NCBI RefSeq assembly: GCF_946151055.1
Contig: NZ_CAMGYZ010000008.1
Location: 62,001 to 126,000 of the forward strand
DNA: 64,000 bases
Direction: 5' to 3'
Source: Bacillus sp. Marseille-Q3570
Lineage (GTDB): Bacteria; Bacillota; Bacilli; Bacillales; Fictibacillaceae
Below the pieces are notes generated by a model. The model worked only from the letters and a program-made list of their open reading frames with translations. It did not search any database and was not told the origin of the DNA. Positions 24,979 through 34,441 of this stretch are shown here, piece by piece. Numbering within the stretch: the stretch's first letter is position 1; every line of letters begins with the position of its first letter. A program made the position numbers and the translations under genes.

Positions 24979-26559
24979 ATGAACGAAAAGATCTCGTCAT
25001 ATAAAAATCAAATGCAGCAATATTGGCAAGAACGTACAAAGAAACAGAAAACGTTGATCATAGGTTCTTTTATCGGTTTGTTAACCTTTATCATACTGTT
25101 GACCATCATCGTTTCTCATAAGAATTATGTTCCGTTATATTCAGGACTCTCCCCAGAGGAGACTGGACAGATAAAAAGCAGCCTTGATGCAAAAGGAATC
25201 AGTTATGAAATTGTGAATAGCGGAACAGCGATCAATGTACCAGAAGATAAAGTCGATGCACTTAAGGTAGATCTTGCTTCAGAAGGCTTACCGGAAAGCG
25301 GGACCATTGATTATAAATATTTTGTGGAAAACAACGGATTCGGCATGACGGATAAGGAATTCGGTGTTGTTGAACGAGCTGCGATGCAAACGGAACTGCA
25401 AAATCTTATTGGTAGTATTGATGGGGTGCAAAATTCGAAAGTGATGATCAATCTGCCTAAAGAGAATGTTTGGGTGACTGATATGGAACAGACGGCTTCG
25501 GCATCTGTCGTTTTGGATTTAGAGCCTGGATACACACTGAAACAGCAGCAAATCAATTCTTTATACAACCTTGTTTCAAAAAGTGTACCGTCCTTACCTA
25601 TAGATAATATCGTCATCATGGACCAATTCTTTAATTATTTTGATTTAAACGACGCAGAGAAGGAATCTACTGCACTATCAGCTTATGAGCAGCAAAAAGC
25701 GATCAAGGATGACGTTGAAAAAGATTTGCAGCGAAACCTACAACGTATGTTAGGCACGATGATGGGGCCGGATAAAGTGGTCGTTTCAGTCACTACTGAC
25801 ATCGATTTCACAAAAGAAAAACGGAAAGAAGAACTTGTGGAACCTGTCGATCAGGAGAAAATGGAAGGCATTCAGATGAGTGTCGAAAGGATCCGTGAAA
25901 CATATACAGGCAATGGAACTCCACCAGGTGGCGTAGCAGGGACCGGAGACACAGACGTCCCTTCTTATCAAGGGGAAGATGGACAGTCGGGTGATTATCA
26001 ACGTGTAGAAGAAAGAATCAACAATGAAGTGAACCGAATACATAAAGAGGTTGAAGAAGCACCATTTTCAATCCGGGATATCGGAATCCAGGTAATGGTA
26101 GAACCGCCGGATCCGGACAATCCCGATTCATTACCGGCAGATCGGATAGATGATATCGAACAAGTGTTGAGCAGTGTAGTGCGAACGACCATTTCAAAAG
26201 ATCAGACAAATGAAATTACAGAAGAACAAATCGGTCAGAAAATCATCGTATCTGCTCAGCCGCTAAAAGGTAAGGTTGATATGCCGACTGTGGAAAATAA
26301 GCTTCCTCTGTGGATTTATATTGTCGGCGGATTGTTACTGATCTTCATCATCATTCTACTCGTCTTATTGTTGAGAAATAGAAAAGAAGAAGTAGAGGAA
26401 GACGGATATAGCGGGGTCGACTATCAGGTTGAGGAGGTTCCTGAGTTGAAACCTCAGCAAACAGAAGAAACAACTCGTAAACAACAACTAGAACGATTGG
26501 CAAAAGACAAGCCGGATGAATTCGCAAAATTGCTTCGTTCTTGGTTGTCGGATGAATAG
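24979..26559 (+). CDS. fliF: Flagellar MS-ring protein FliF
   Basis: Forms the MS ring in the cytoplasmic membrane, the base on which export gate and rotor assemble. The 526 residues have membrane segments near 27-46 and 443-466 with two ring-building motifs between them. YVPLYSGLSPEETGQIKSSL and the GTIDYKYFVENNGFGMTDKE region are typical. The C-terminal cytoplasmic tail (RLAKDKPDEFAKLLRSWLSDE) binds FliG. The start follows a CGGGGGA site. Confidence 0.98.
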   Translation: MNEKISSYKNQMQQYWQERTKKQKTLIIGSFIGLLTFIILLTIIVSHKNYVPLYSGLSPEETGQIKSSLDAKGISYEIVNSGTAINVPEDKVDALKVDLASEGLPESGTIDYKYFVENNGFGMTDKEFGVVERAAMQTELQNLIGSIDGVQNSKVMINLPKENVWVTDMEQTASASVVLDLEPGYTLKQQQINSLYNLVSKSVPSLPIDNIVIMDQFFNYFDLNDAEKESTALSAYEQQKAIKDDVEKDLQRNLQRMLGTMMGPDKVVVSVTTDIDFTKEKRKEELVEPVDQEKMEGIQMSVERIRETYTGNGTPPGGVAGTGDTDVPSYQGEDGQSGDYQRVEERINNEVNRIHKEVEEAPFSIRDIGIQVMVEPPDPDNPDSLPADRIDDIEQVLSSVVRTTISKDQTNEITEEQIGQKIIVSAQPLKGKVDMPTVENKLPLWIYIVGGLLLIFIIILLVLLLRNRKEEVEEDGYSGVDYQVEEVPELKPQQTEETTRKQQLERLAKDKPDEFAKLLRSWLSDE

Positions 26560-26570
26560 GGGTGGTACCA

Positions 26571-27584
26571 GTGGCTAGAGGACTACAAAAACTTTCCGGC
26601 AGAGAAAAGGCAGCTGTTCTATTGATTTCACTGGGGCCGGATGTTTCAGCACAAGTTTATAAGCATCTAAGTGAAGAAGAGATTGAACGCTTGACATTGG
26701 AAATCTCGAATGTAAGAAAAGTTGAATCATCGATCAAAGAGGACATCATAGATGAATTCCATCAAATTGCCCTAGCACAGGAATATATCACACAGGGTGG
26801 TATAGGGTATGCAAAAACAGTACTCGAAAAAGCTTTAGGGGCAAGTGAAGCATCGAACATCATCAACCGCTTGACATCTACATTGCAAGTCAGACCATTT
26901 GATTTTGCAAGGAAAGCGGATCCGGGGCAGATCTTGAATTTCATCCAGAATGAACACCCGCAAACGATTGCATTGATTCTTTCTTATCTGGAATCGGCAC
27001 AATCAGCCCAAATTTTATCTGAACTGCCCCAAGAAGTGCAGGCAGACGTTGCTAAACGGATCGCTTTGATGGATCGTACATCCCCAGAAGTCATAACCGA
27101 AGTCGAGCAGATTCTTGAACAGAAGCTTTCTACAACGGTTACACAAGACTTTACGCAGGCCGGTGGAATCGAGGCTGTCGTGGAAGTGTTGAATGGGGTT
27201 GACAGAAGTACAGAACGAACGATCCTTGATGCGTTAGAGGTACAGGATCCTGAACTAGCAGAGGAAATCAAAAAGAGAATGTTTGTGTTTGAAGATATCG
27301 TAACGTTGGATAACCGCTCGATTCAAAGAGTCATCCGTGAAATACCGAATGAGGATCTCTTACTTTCATTGAAAGCAGCAAGTGAAGAAGTCAAAGAGAT
27401 CGTTTATCAGAATATGTCCAAACGGATGGTGGATAATTTTAAAGAAGAAATGGAATATATGGGACCGGTTCGGCTTCGTGATGTAGAAGAAGCACAATCA
27501 CGTATTGTATCGATCATTCGTAGACTTGAAGAAGCTGGAGAAGTTGTGATCGCTCGTGGTGGAGGAGACGATATCATTGTCTAG
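26571..27584 (+). CDS. fliG: Flagellar motor switch protein FliG
   Basis: Rotor protein that takes up torque from the stator. GTG 26571, spaced 5 bases from AGGGGTGG, gives MARGLQKLSGREKAAVLLISLG and 337 residues, close to B. subtilis. An in-frame GTG at 26562 overlaps that site and is rejected. The middle EHPQTIALILSYL (EHPQ motif) and the C-terminal domain with MFVFEDIVTLDNRSIQRVIRE carry the torque-helix charged residues. It overlaps fliH by 8 bases. Confidence 0.97.
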   Translation: MARGLQKLSGREKAAVLLISLGPDVSAQVYKHLSEEEIERLTLEISNVRKVESSIKEDIIDEFHQIALAQEYITQGGIGYAKTVLEKALGASEASNIINRLTSTLQVRPFDFARKADPGQILNFIQNEHPQTIALILSYLESAQSAQILSELPQEVQADVAKRIALMDRTSPEVITEVEQILEQKLSTTVTQDFTQAGGIEAVVEVLNGVDRSTERTILDALEVQDPELAEEIKKRMFVFEDIVTLDNRSIQRVIREIPNEDLLLSLKAASEEVKEIVYQNMSKRMVDNFKEEMEYMGPVRLRDVEEAQSRIVSIIRRLEEAGEVVIARGGGDDIIV

Positions 27585-28359
27585 AGTCATAAAGTTTTCA
27601 CCTCTTTCAGATAAGACCGCTAGTGAACCGATCGAAATCAAACGATTGAACACATTTCGGCCTTTAGAGCCTTTACAGGACACCGAAGATTTTACAGAAA
27701 CAGCACGCTTGAAATCAGAGGAAAAAGCACAGTCGATCATCGAAAGAGCTGAACAGCAAGCAGCAGAGCTCTTGAGGCACGCTGAAACAGAATCTGCGGC
27801 CAAGGAAAAAGAGTTAGTAGAAAAAGAGGCAACAATCGATAGACAAATAAAGGAGTCACGAGATCAAGCCTCTTCAGAAGGTTTTGAAGAAGGATATCAA
27901 AAAGGGCTTGCACAAGCAGAAGAAGATTATAAATCGAAGTTGGATGAAGCGAACAAGATCCTATCTTCGGCACAATCCGATTACCGGAAAAAAATCATCG
28001 AATCAGAGCCTGAAATACTGAGATTGAGTGTAGAAATAGCCGGTAAAATTCTTGCTGCCAAACTTGAATCTGATGAAAACTGGACAAGATTTATCCAAGA
28101 AACATTGAAACAGGTGAAAGGTGAAGAGGATATAAAACTATTTATATCTCCAAAGTATTATGAGCTGACGTCCACTTTTACCAAAGAACTTTCGGTTCAA
28201 TTGAATTCGGAGATTGTCGTTTATCCTGAAGGGTCCATCAAAGACCACACCTGTCTGATTGAGACGAAATACGGCCGTATTGATGCTTCTATCGACAGCC
28301 AGTTGGAAGAGATCAAGACAAAACTTATGGAATTCGTGGGTGAGGAACATGGACATTGA
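27577..28359 (+). CDS. fliH: Flagellar export ATPase regulator FliH
   Basis: Stator-like protein that holds and inhibits the FliI ATPase at the export gate. TTG 27577 is chosen because GGTGGAGGAG lies 9 bases upstream inside fliG; an earlier in-frame GTG at 27556 has no good site. The roughly 260 residues contain a long Glu/Ala/Gln-rich coiled coil (about 35-150) and a C-terminal V/A-ATPase-E-like domain (ILRLSVEIAGKILAAKL). It overlaps fliI. Confidence 0.92.
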   Translation: MSRVIKFSPLSDKTASEPIEIKRLNTFRPLEPLQDTEDFTETARLKSEEKAQSIIERAEQQAAELLRHAETESAAKEKELVEKEATIDRQIKESRDQASSEGFEEGYQKGLAQAEEDYKSKLDEANKILSSAQSDYRKKIIESEPEILRLSVEIAGKILAAKLESDENWTRFIQETLKQVKGEEDIKLFISPKYYELTSTFTKELSVQLNSEIVVYPEGSIKDHTCLIETKYGRIDASIDSQLEEIKTKLMEFVGEEHGH

Positions 28360-29665
28360 ACCGATGTTGACTGCAGTTCAAAAGATCGATCCTTTCAAAC
28401 GCTTTGGTAAAGTGAATCGGGTTATCGGAATCATGATCGAATCAAAAGGCCCGAAAACCTCGATCGGTGATGTGTGCTACATCCACACAGGTGATTCGAT
28501 CAACAAAAGGATTCCAGCTGAAGTGGTCGGTTTCCGAGAAGAACATGTCCTTCTCATGCCATTTACATCAATACAGGAAATTTCCCCTGGAAGTTTAGTA
28601 GAAGCGACAGGTAAACCACTCCAGATCAAAGCTGGGAAAGCCTTGATCGGCAAAGTGTTGGATGGATTGGGTAGAGCGCTGGATGGCGAGGAACTACCCA
28701 ATGGCCTATCGGCTTGTTTAACGGATGCCACACCACCTAATCCTATGAAGAGGCCCAGGATTACTGAAAATATTAGTTGCGGCGTAAGAGCAATAGATAG
28801 TTTCTTGACGGTTGGCAATGGCCAAAGGATTGGAATATTCGCTGGAAGCGGAGTAGGAAAAAGTACATTGATGGGGATGGTAGCGCGACAATCAAGTGCG
28901 GATATAAACATCATCGCCCTAATTGGTGAACGTGGCCGTGAAGTTCGAGAATTCGTAGAACACGAACTTGGTGAAGAAGGACTGCGTAAAACGATCGTTG
29001 TAGCAGCGACTTCAGACCAGCCTGCACTATTAAGAATAAAGGGAGCACTCACTGCGACTACATTAGCTGAATACTTTCGGGATCAGGGAAAGAGCGTCAT
29101 GCTGATGATGGATTCTGTGACACGTGTTGCGATGGCACAACGCGAGGTAGGCCTGGCAGTTGGTGAACCTCCCGCCACAAAAGGATATACACCTTCAGTT
29201 TTTGCCTTGTTGCCAAAGCTTTTGGAAAGGTCAGGAACCTGTATGGAGGGCAGTATCACAGCATTCTATACCGTATTGGTCGATGGGGATGATATGAATG
29301 AACCCATTGCTGATGCTGTCAGAGGGATACTGGACGGGCATATTGTCCTGGATCGTGACCTTGCAAACAAGGGGCACTTCCCTTCTATAAACGTTTTGAA
29401 AAGTGTAAGCCGGATCATGAACAATATAGCTGATCCTGAACATATCAAGGCAGCAGCGAAAGCAAGGGAACTTCTTGCATCTTATGCAGAGTCGGAGGAT
29501 CTGATTTCGATCGGCGCTTATAAAAAAGGGAGTTCGAAAAAAGTGGATGATGCCATTCACTACTTTCCTAAAATCATGGAGTTCCTACGCCAGAAAACCA
29601 ATGATGATGTAAATGCTTCCCAATCAATTGAAGAGCTTTTAAGACTTTTCCAGGAAGAGAGGTAG
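28349..29665 (+). CDS. fliI: Flagellum-specific export ATPase FliI
   Basis: F1-beta-like ATPase that drives export of flagellar subunits. ATG 28349, inside the fliH end, gives 438 residues. Walker A is GIFAGSGVGKST (about 162-173). IALIGERGREVREF, VMLMMDSVTRVAMAQRE and AFYTVLVDGDD follow in family order. An upstream in-frame ATG at 28259 is inside fliH and rejected. fliJ starts 3 bases after the stop. Confidence 0.98.
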   Translation: MDIEPMLTAVQKIDPFKRFGKVNRVIGIMIESKGPKTSIGDVCYIHTGDSINKRIPAEVVGFREEHVLLMPFTSIQEISPGSLVEATGKPLQIKAGKALIGKVLDGLGRALDGEELPNGLSACLTDATPPNPMKRPRITENISCGVRAIDSFLTVGNGQRIGIFAGSGVGKSTLMGMVARQSSADINIIALIGERGREVREFVEHELGEEGLRKTIVVAATSDQPALLRIKGALTATTLAEYFRDQGKSVMLMMDSVTRVAMAQREVGLAVGEPPATKGYTPSVFALLPKLLERSGTCMEGSITAFYTVLVDGDDMNEPIADAVRGILDGHIVLDRDLANKGHFPSINVLKSVSRIMNNIADPEHIKAAAKARELLASYAESEDLISIGAYKKGSSKKVDDAIHYFPKIMEFLRQKTNDDVNASQSIEELLRLFQEER

Positions 29666-29668
29666 ACG

Positions 29669-30115
29669 ATGGGGTATCAATTCAGGATGGAACAAGTCCT
29701 TGATTATAAGCAACAAGTAAAGGACAAGACCCAAAAGGAATACATAGAAACACAAGAGCGATTCGAGGAGATCGGCTACGAGTTATATGAAGTCTTAAAA
29801 AAGAAGGAAACACTCCAGTATCAGCAGTCCCAGCGGATGATCGATGGAGATAAGATCGTAACTTTGCAACATTACAATCAGTATATTGACCAACTGGACT
29901 ACCAGGTGCAATCGTTACAGCAAAGGTTGCAGCATGCCAGGGAGAATATGCAGATGGCGCACGACAGACTCATGTCTGAGACGATTGATGTGAAAAAATA
30001 TGAAAAGTTGAAAGAAAGACAATTTAGTCGATATCAATACAATAGTAAGATCGATGAAATGAAAGCAACAGATGAACTGGCTGTATTGAGACATACTTCA
30101 GACGAAATCGGGTGA
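29669..30115 (+). CDS. fliJ: Flagellar export chaperone FliJ
   Basis: A 148-residue, almost wholly coiled-coil protein (Gln, Glu, Lys and Tyr rich), the central stalk of the FliH-FliI export ATPase. The MGYQFRMEQVLDYKQQ start and LKERQFSRYQYN near residue 115 fit the family. Assignment rests on these and on its place after fliI. Confidence 0.93.
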   Translation: MGYQFRMEQVLDYKQQVKDKTQKEYIETQERFEEIGYELYEVLKKKETLQYQQSQRMIDGDKIVTLQHYNQYIDQLDYQVQSLQQRLQHARENMQMAHDRLMSETIDVKKYEKLKERQFSRYQYNSKIDEMKATDELAVLRHTSDEIG

Positions 30116-30122
30116 GGCGCTT

Positions 30123-30680
30123 TTGGAGAAGAAATCGAATAAAGTTTTATGGTTCTTGCTTGTGGTGGTCATCCCATTACTTTTCGCAGCTTCATTATCA
30201 GTCATCATTTTTTCATTGATGGGTGTGAACTTGATCGAGAAAGGAAAGAACTACGCAGCAAATGTGCCAGTCGTTTCGAATTGGGTTGAAGTTGAAGAGA
30301 ATGCAGAAAAGTCTAACGGAGATTTGATCATATCGATGGAAAGTCAGATCAAAACGCTGCAGAAACAAGTGGAAGAGGCAGAAAAAGCAGTGCTGCAAAA
30401 GGACGAAGACATCAAAGAGCATCAATCCGATATTGCTCTATTGAAAAATCAATTACAAAAGAAAGAAGAAGACCAATCGCAAGAAAATGAAGCGTTGGCA
30501 AAGATATCAGATGTGTATACAACGATGGCGCCTGGGAACGCTGCTAAAATCTTTGAAAGTATGGAGCAGAGTGAAGCGGCGAGAATCATCGCAAGCCTTG
30601 ATTCGGATACTCAAGCGAACGTGTTAGCTGAAATGAATCCAGAAAAAGCTGCGGAATTGACTAAGCTTTTAACAAATTGA
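30123..30680 (+). CDS. ylxF: YlxF, MotE-like flagellar operon membrane protein
   Basis: A 185-residue protein with one N-terminal membrane segment (about 8-30), a coiled coil (about 68-120) and a C-terminal MgtE-N-like helical domain (APGNAAKIFESMEQSEAARI, then IASLDSDTQANVLAEMNPEKAAEL). The TTG start at 30123 follows GGTGAGGCG. Similar proteins lie after fliJ in Bacillus. A periplasm-side or membrane-adjacent role in motor or rod assembly is inferred from MotE relatives. Confidence 0.88.
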   Translation: MEKKSNKVLWFLLVVVIPLLFAASLSVIIFSLMGVNLIEKGKNYAANVPVVSNWVEVEENAEKSNGDLIISMESQIKTLQKQVEEAEKAVLQKDEDIKEHQSDIALLKNQLQKKEEDQSQENEALAKISDVYTTMAPGNAAKIFESMEQSEAARIIASLDSDTQANVLAEMNPEKAAELTKLLTN

Positions 30681-30708
30681 TGTTCATCTACTGAAAGGAG
30701 GTGAAAAG

Positions 30709-31950
30709 ATGACAGTCGTAGCCAACATGTTGATGAACACACAAATGTTCCCTGGCCCTAAAACAGCACAAACAAACCCGAAAAAGGGAGAAGGAGCATT
30801 CGGTAAAGTTGTTGCTGAAGCGCTCGGATTGAATGTACCACAGGAACAGGATGAAATGACGAGTGAACAATTGCTGAATCTGCTAGCACAATTCCAAGAT
30901 GAGCTGAATGATCAGAATGGAACAGATTTAAGTCTTGAAGAAGTGATCGGGCAATTGCACACTGAGCTATCACATTTTCAACAAATCCCTCAGCCTTTAC
31001 TGAAAAACCTGGTGAAGACAATGCCTATTCTCGAACCATTGGATGGAAATGGTGAGGAAATCATCAAAGATCTGAAACAAAGCGGAATGGGCAGGCCCAT
31101 GATTGAAGTTATGCAGCAGATCGACCCTCAACTATTTGAAAGAAACATGAAACCTGAAGGACGTCTGCAAGAGTTCATAAAATTCTTGATGAAAAACGAT
31201 GCTCTACACGCAATACCTCAACAACACAATTTGAAACAGATGCTGATGGATCTGCAGGGGAAAGCAGCACCACAAAGCACCGGAAATACAACTGCACCAA
31301 CGAATGATCTGAAGATGACGAGCAAGAATTTCAATCAGTCGATGTTTTTTCATATGAAAAATCAGCCGGCAGCACCAGCTGGGAAAACAGGAAGTCAGGA
31401 GATCGGGGTTCAACTTCCGAAGTCTGAAGGGGTAACAGCATCAGGGCTTTTTAGTGTGACAAGCCCTACGAACATGAGCAAAGTTGAACAATTCATATTG
31501 CATGCACCACAAGAGCATACACCCTCTAGCCAGTTCGGGAATGACCTTGCCAAGATATTGAATCGCGGTAGGATCATGACACTTCCGAATGGCAGTACTC
31601 AGCTCAGCATTAAACTTTTCCCTGAGAATCTAGGATCACTCGATATCCAGATTGTCCAAAGGAATGGAGAGATCGCAGCAAAAATCATCGCTTCAACTGT
31701 ACAGGCGAAAGAATTGATTGAAACGAACCTGCACCAATTACGACATTCCTTACAAAGTCAGAATATCAACATCGATAAGATTGAAATCAGCAGCCATACG
31801 CCTGAATGGATGAGTGATGATCCAGAACACGATAATCAACAGTCTTCAAGTAGAGAACAAACGCATGAAGAAGGACATAAAAACGAAGAAGAAAATCAAG
31901 GTTCTTTCGAGCAACTATTGAAGGAAATGGGAATCGATGAGGAGGTGTAA
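30709..31950 (+). CDS. fliK: Flagellar hook-length control protein FliK
   Basis: Molecular ruler that measures hook length and switches FlhB to filament export. The 413 residues have a variable Gln/Asn/Pro-rich N-terminal and middle region and a conserved C-terminal domain at about 285-365 (LSIKLFPENLGSLDIQIVQR, LIETNLHQLRHSL), followed by a Glu/Asn-rich tail. The start has AAAGGAGGTG. It is the canonical partner of FlhB and a paralogue by domain of YlqG at 10023-11549. Confidence 0.94.
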   Translation: MTVVANMLMNTQMFPGPKTAQTNPKKGEGAFGKVVAEALGLNVPQEQDEMTSEQLLNLLAQFQDELNDQNGTDLSLEEVIGQLHTELSHFQQIPQPLLKNLVKTMPILEPLDGNGEEIIKDLKQSGMGRPMIEVMQQIDPQLFERNMKPEGRLQEFIKFLMKNDALHAIPQQHNLKQMLMDLQGKAAPQSTGNTTAPTNDLKMTSKNFNQSMFFHMKNQPAAPAGKTGSQEIGVQLPKSEGVTASGLFSVTSPTNMSKVEQFILHAPQEHTPSSQFGNDLAKILNRGRIMTLPNGSTQLSIKLFPENLGSLDIQIVQRNGEIAAKIIASTVQAKELIETNLHQLRHSLQSQNINIDKIEISSHTPEWMSDDPEHDNQQSSSREQTHEEGHKNEEENQGSFEQLLKEMGIDEEV

Positions 31951-31955
31951 TATCG

Positions 31956-32396
31956 ATGGAAGCTAAAATCGACCAAAGTTTAATGCTCCCGGATCGCGCT
32001 CAGTTGAGACAGACAGGCAACACGAATCTCGGCAAAGATGATTTTTTGAAAATCCTGATCGCGCAGTTAGCAAACCAGGATCCTTTAAATCCGATGGAGG
32101 ATCGTGAATTCATCAGCCAAATGGCCTCATTCTCAAGCCTTGAACAGATGGTCAATATGAATGATACGTTACAAAACTGGGTGTCACATCAGAATAATGG
32201 ACAGCTCCTTCAGTATAGTCAATTGATCGGTAAGGAAATCACCTGGATCGATAAATCCAAAGAAGATGGCCAACCGGTTGAGACGACTTTGACAGGTGAG
32301 GTTGCAAAGGTCCATTTCGATAAAGGCGAAACCAAAATCGAATTGACGGATGGAACGAAAGTATCACCAAGTCAGATCATCACATTATCAGCGTAA
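31956..32396 (+). CDS. flgD: Flagellar hook capping protein FlgD
   Basis: Scaffold that caps the growing hook. The 146 residues carry the diagnostic N-terminal block FLKILIAQLANQDPLNPMED (residues 30-49) and MASFSSLEQMVNM. The C-terminal part is reduced compared with E. coli FlgD, as is usual in Bacillus (TGEVAKVHFDKGETKIELTDG). It directly follows fliK. Confidence 0.96.
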   Translation: MEAKIDQSLMLPDRAQLRQTGNTNLGKDDFLKILIAQLANQDPLNPMEDREFISQMASFSSLEQMVNMNDTLQNWVSHQNNGQLLQYSQLIGKEITWIDKSKEDGQPVETTLTGEVAKVHFDKGETKIELTDGTKVSPSQIITLSA

Positions 32397-32417
32397 AAAA
32401 AGAAAAGAGGTGATCAG

Positions 32418-32792
32418 ATGCAACGAGTTTATCAACCCCCGATCACTTCATCGATACCGCCAAGGAACAAAGTGATCTATAAGAAGGAACAGATCAGGAC
32501 CAATTTTCAACACCTTCTCCAAAGCCAGGTACAAGAGTTGAAGGTATCCAAGCACGCTAATGCTAGATTAGCAGAGCGTAACATCAAGATCGAACAACCT
32601 ACCTGGGAACGAATCAACGAAAAGATAACGGAAGCGAAACATAAAGGGATCAAGGATTCGCTTGTATTGGTTGGAGAAGCGGCACTTGTCGTCAATACGA
32701 CGAATAATACCGTCATCACCGCGATGAATAGACAAGAAGCTGCGGATCATATTTTCACGAACATAAACGGTGCCATTGTTTTGAATTATTAA
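32418..32792 (+). CDS. Flagellar operon protein, TIGR02530 type
   Basis: A 124-residue protein between flgD and flgE. KVSKHANARLAERNIKI, followed by a helical stretch and KDSLVLVGEAALVVNTTNNTV, matches the small flagellar operon family that I know as TIGR02530. No catalytic motif or membrane segment is visible. The start has AAGAGGTGATC. Location between the hook cap and hook genes suggests a hook-assembly role; that is inference. The 118 bases between its stop and flgE hold no gene. Confidence 0.85.
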   Translation: MQRVYQPPITSSIPPRNKVIYKKEQIRTNFQHLLQSQVQELKVSKHANARLAERNIKIEQPTWERINEKITEAKHKGIKDSLVLVGEAALVVNTTNNTVITAMNRQEAADHIFTNINGAIVLNY

Positions 32793-32910
32793 GGAGAGTT
32801 AACTTTATCTTATTAATGTTATTACTACATAGAGCTGGACCGAAAAGGAAGCTCTGATGCTGCTGACTGACTGAGGCAGCACACCTAAAAATGAGAGGGG
32901 ATTTTTAAAG

Positions 32911-33714
32911 ATGTTACGTTCAATGTACTCCGGAATCAGTGGAATGAAAAACTTCCAATCGAAGTTAGATGTGTTGGGGAACAATATCGCAAACGTGAAT
33001 ACATACGGATTCAAAAAAGGGAGAACGACCTTCAAAGATCTTGTGTCACAGCAAATTTCAGGTGCGAGTGCTCCGAATGATAACCGGGGTGGGGTCAACC
33101 CAAAACAGGTAGGACTGGGTTCACAGCTTTCAACCATCGATACGATCCATACACAAGGAAGCCTGCAAACGACAGGAAGACCTCTTGACCTTGCATTATC
33201 TGGAGATGGATTTTTCGTTGTTGGAGATGAGACTAATAACTTCTATACGCGTGCAGGAAATTTTTATTTAGATCAAAACGGGGACTTAGTCAACTCTGAT
33301 GGATTGAAATTGTTAGACACAGCTGGTCAGGCGATTAATATCCCTGTAGATGCAGAAAGCTTCAGTATCGGTAATGATGGGACGGTTAATTATATTGATG
33401 CAACTAGTGGAGAAGTAACAGAAGCAGGACAAATTGGAATAGCTAAATTTGCTAATAACGGAGGACTTGAAAAAGTCGGATCCAACCTTTACCAACAAAC
33501 TACCAACTCTGGTGAAGTTAATGTAAATGCTTTAGCAACTCCAGGTGAAGATGGAGCAGGTGAAATCGTTGCTGGTGCTCTTGAAATGTCCAATGTGGAT
33601 CTTTCTGAAGAGTTCACCGAAATGATCGTCGCACAGCGTGGTTTCCAGGCAAATACACGTATCATCACGACATCAGATGAAATCCTTCAAGAGCTCGTCA
33701 ATTTAAAGCGATAA
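32911..33714 (+). CDS. flgE: Flagellar hook protein FlgE
   Basis: Builds the hook (Bacillus FlgE is short and is often annotated FlgG). MLRSMYSGISGMKNFQSKLD, LGNNIANVNTYGFKKGRTTF and the C-terminal MIVAQRGFQANTRIITTSDEIL are the conserved rod/hook/HAP motifs. Length is 267 residues. Position after flgD and before swrD-fliL matches the B. subtilis hook gene. Confidence 0.93.
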   Translation: MLRSMYSGISGMKNFQSKLDVLGNNIANVNTYGFKKGRTTFKDLVSQQISGASAPNDNRGGVNPKQVGLGSQLSTIDTIHTQGSLQTTGRPLDLALSGDGFFVVGDETNNFYTRAGNFYLDQNGDLVNSDGLKLLDTAGQAINIPVDAESFSIGNDGTVNYIDATSGEVTEAGQIGIAKFANNGGLEKVGSNLYQQTTNSGEVNVNALATPGEDGAGEIVAGALEMSNVDLSEEFTEMIVAQRGFQANTRIITTSDEILQELVNLKR

Positions 33715-33717
33715 AGT

Positions 33718-33755
33718 GAGGTGAAAGGGGCTGGCACTGACTAGCCCCCCTTAAC
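33718..33755 (+). promoter_or_regulatory. Stem-loop that may bring a distant ribosome binding site to the swrD start
   Basis: swrD has no Shine-Dalgarno sequence directly before its ATG; the preceding bases are CCCCCCTTAAC. A good site, GAGGTGA, is at 33718-33724, 31 bases away. Between them GGGGCT (33727-33732) pairs with AGCCCC (33743-33748) around a 10-base loop. Folding out these 22 bases leaves a spacing of 9 bases (AA plus CCTTAAC), which is near optimal. Confidence 0.6.
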
Positions 33756-33974
33756 ATGATCCAACTCACCAAATTGAATGGACAAACCTTTACATTGAAT
33801 GCCATTTATATCGAACAGGTACAAGCTTTTCCCGATACGACGATCACCCTTACAAATGGAAGGAAATTCGTTGTGAAAGAGGGGATTCATGAAGTTCAGG
33901 AAGCAGTCAACACGTTTTATAAGGAAATCTCGATTCTAGGATTGCCGAAGCAAAAGGAGGATGATCAAACGTGA
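33756..33974 (+). CDS. swrD: SwrD (FlbD family)
   Basis: A 72-residue protein (MIQLTKLNGQTFTLNAIYIE, and TTITLTNGRKFVVKEGI) of the FlbD family. In B. subtilis SwrD raises motor torque and is needed for swarming. It lies between flgE and fliL as in B. subtilis (ylzI). Its stop overlaps the fliL GTG start. Its translation start appears to depend on a looped-out hairpin. Confidence 0.93.
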   Translation: MIQLTKLNGQTFTLNAIYIEQVQAFPDTTITLTNGRKFVVKEGIHEVQEAVNTFYKEISILGLPKQKEDDQT

Positions 33975-34405
33975 AAAATAACCTCGTCAAAACCATGCTG
34001 GTTATGATTACAGCTATTTCCATCGTTGCTGTTGCAGGTGTAGTGCTTTATATGAATCTATCCTCTAAAGATGAGGTAAAAGCTTCTGATGAACGATCAG
34101 CGAATGAATTGAAGGATCTTTCTGTCGATACTGAACAGATCATGACCAATCTGGAAGATACAGGGTTTGCAAAGATGGCGTTCCGAATCCAAGTAGATAA
34201 CTCGAAAGCGAAGAAAGAATTGGAGACCAGGATGTTCCAGGTGAAGAATTCGATCATCTATCAGCTTTCTGGAACGAAATCCGACGAATTACAGGGCCCT
34301 GAAGGTATTGCAAACCTGGAATCCAGCCTGCAAAAGACGATCAATGAGTTTCTTGATAGCGGTAAGGTTGTCCGAGTGTTCACTACTGAAAAAGTTGTCC
34401 AATAA
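33971..34405 (+). CDS. fliL: Flagellar basal body-associated protein FliL
   Basis: Single-pass membrane protein near the stator; it supports torque. The 144 residues start at GTG 33971, with AAGGAGG at 33954-33960 inside swrD. One membrane segment covers about residues 8-28. The periplasmic-side domain contains TGFAKMAFRIQVDN and ends VVRVFTTEKVVQ. Confidence 0.94.
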   Translation: MKNNLVKTMLVMITAISIVAVAGVVLYMNLSSKDEVKASDERSANELKDLSVDTEQIMTNLEDTGFAKMAFRIQVDNSKAKKELETRMFQVKNSIIYQLSGTKSDELQGPEGIANLESSLQKTINEFLDSGKVVRVFTTEKVVQ

Positions 34406-34441
34406 GAAGCTGAGAATTACAACAGAAAAGAGGTGAGGCTC

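Noticed and set aside
28477-29052. 191-residue open frame on the - strand
   Set aside because: Shadow of fliI with no family features.
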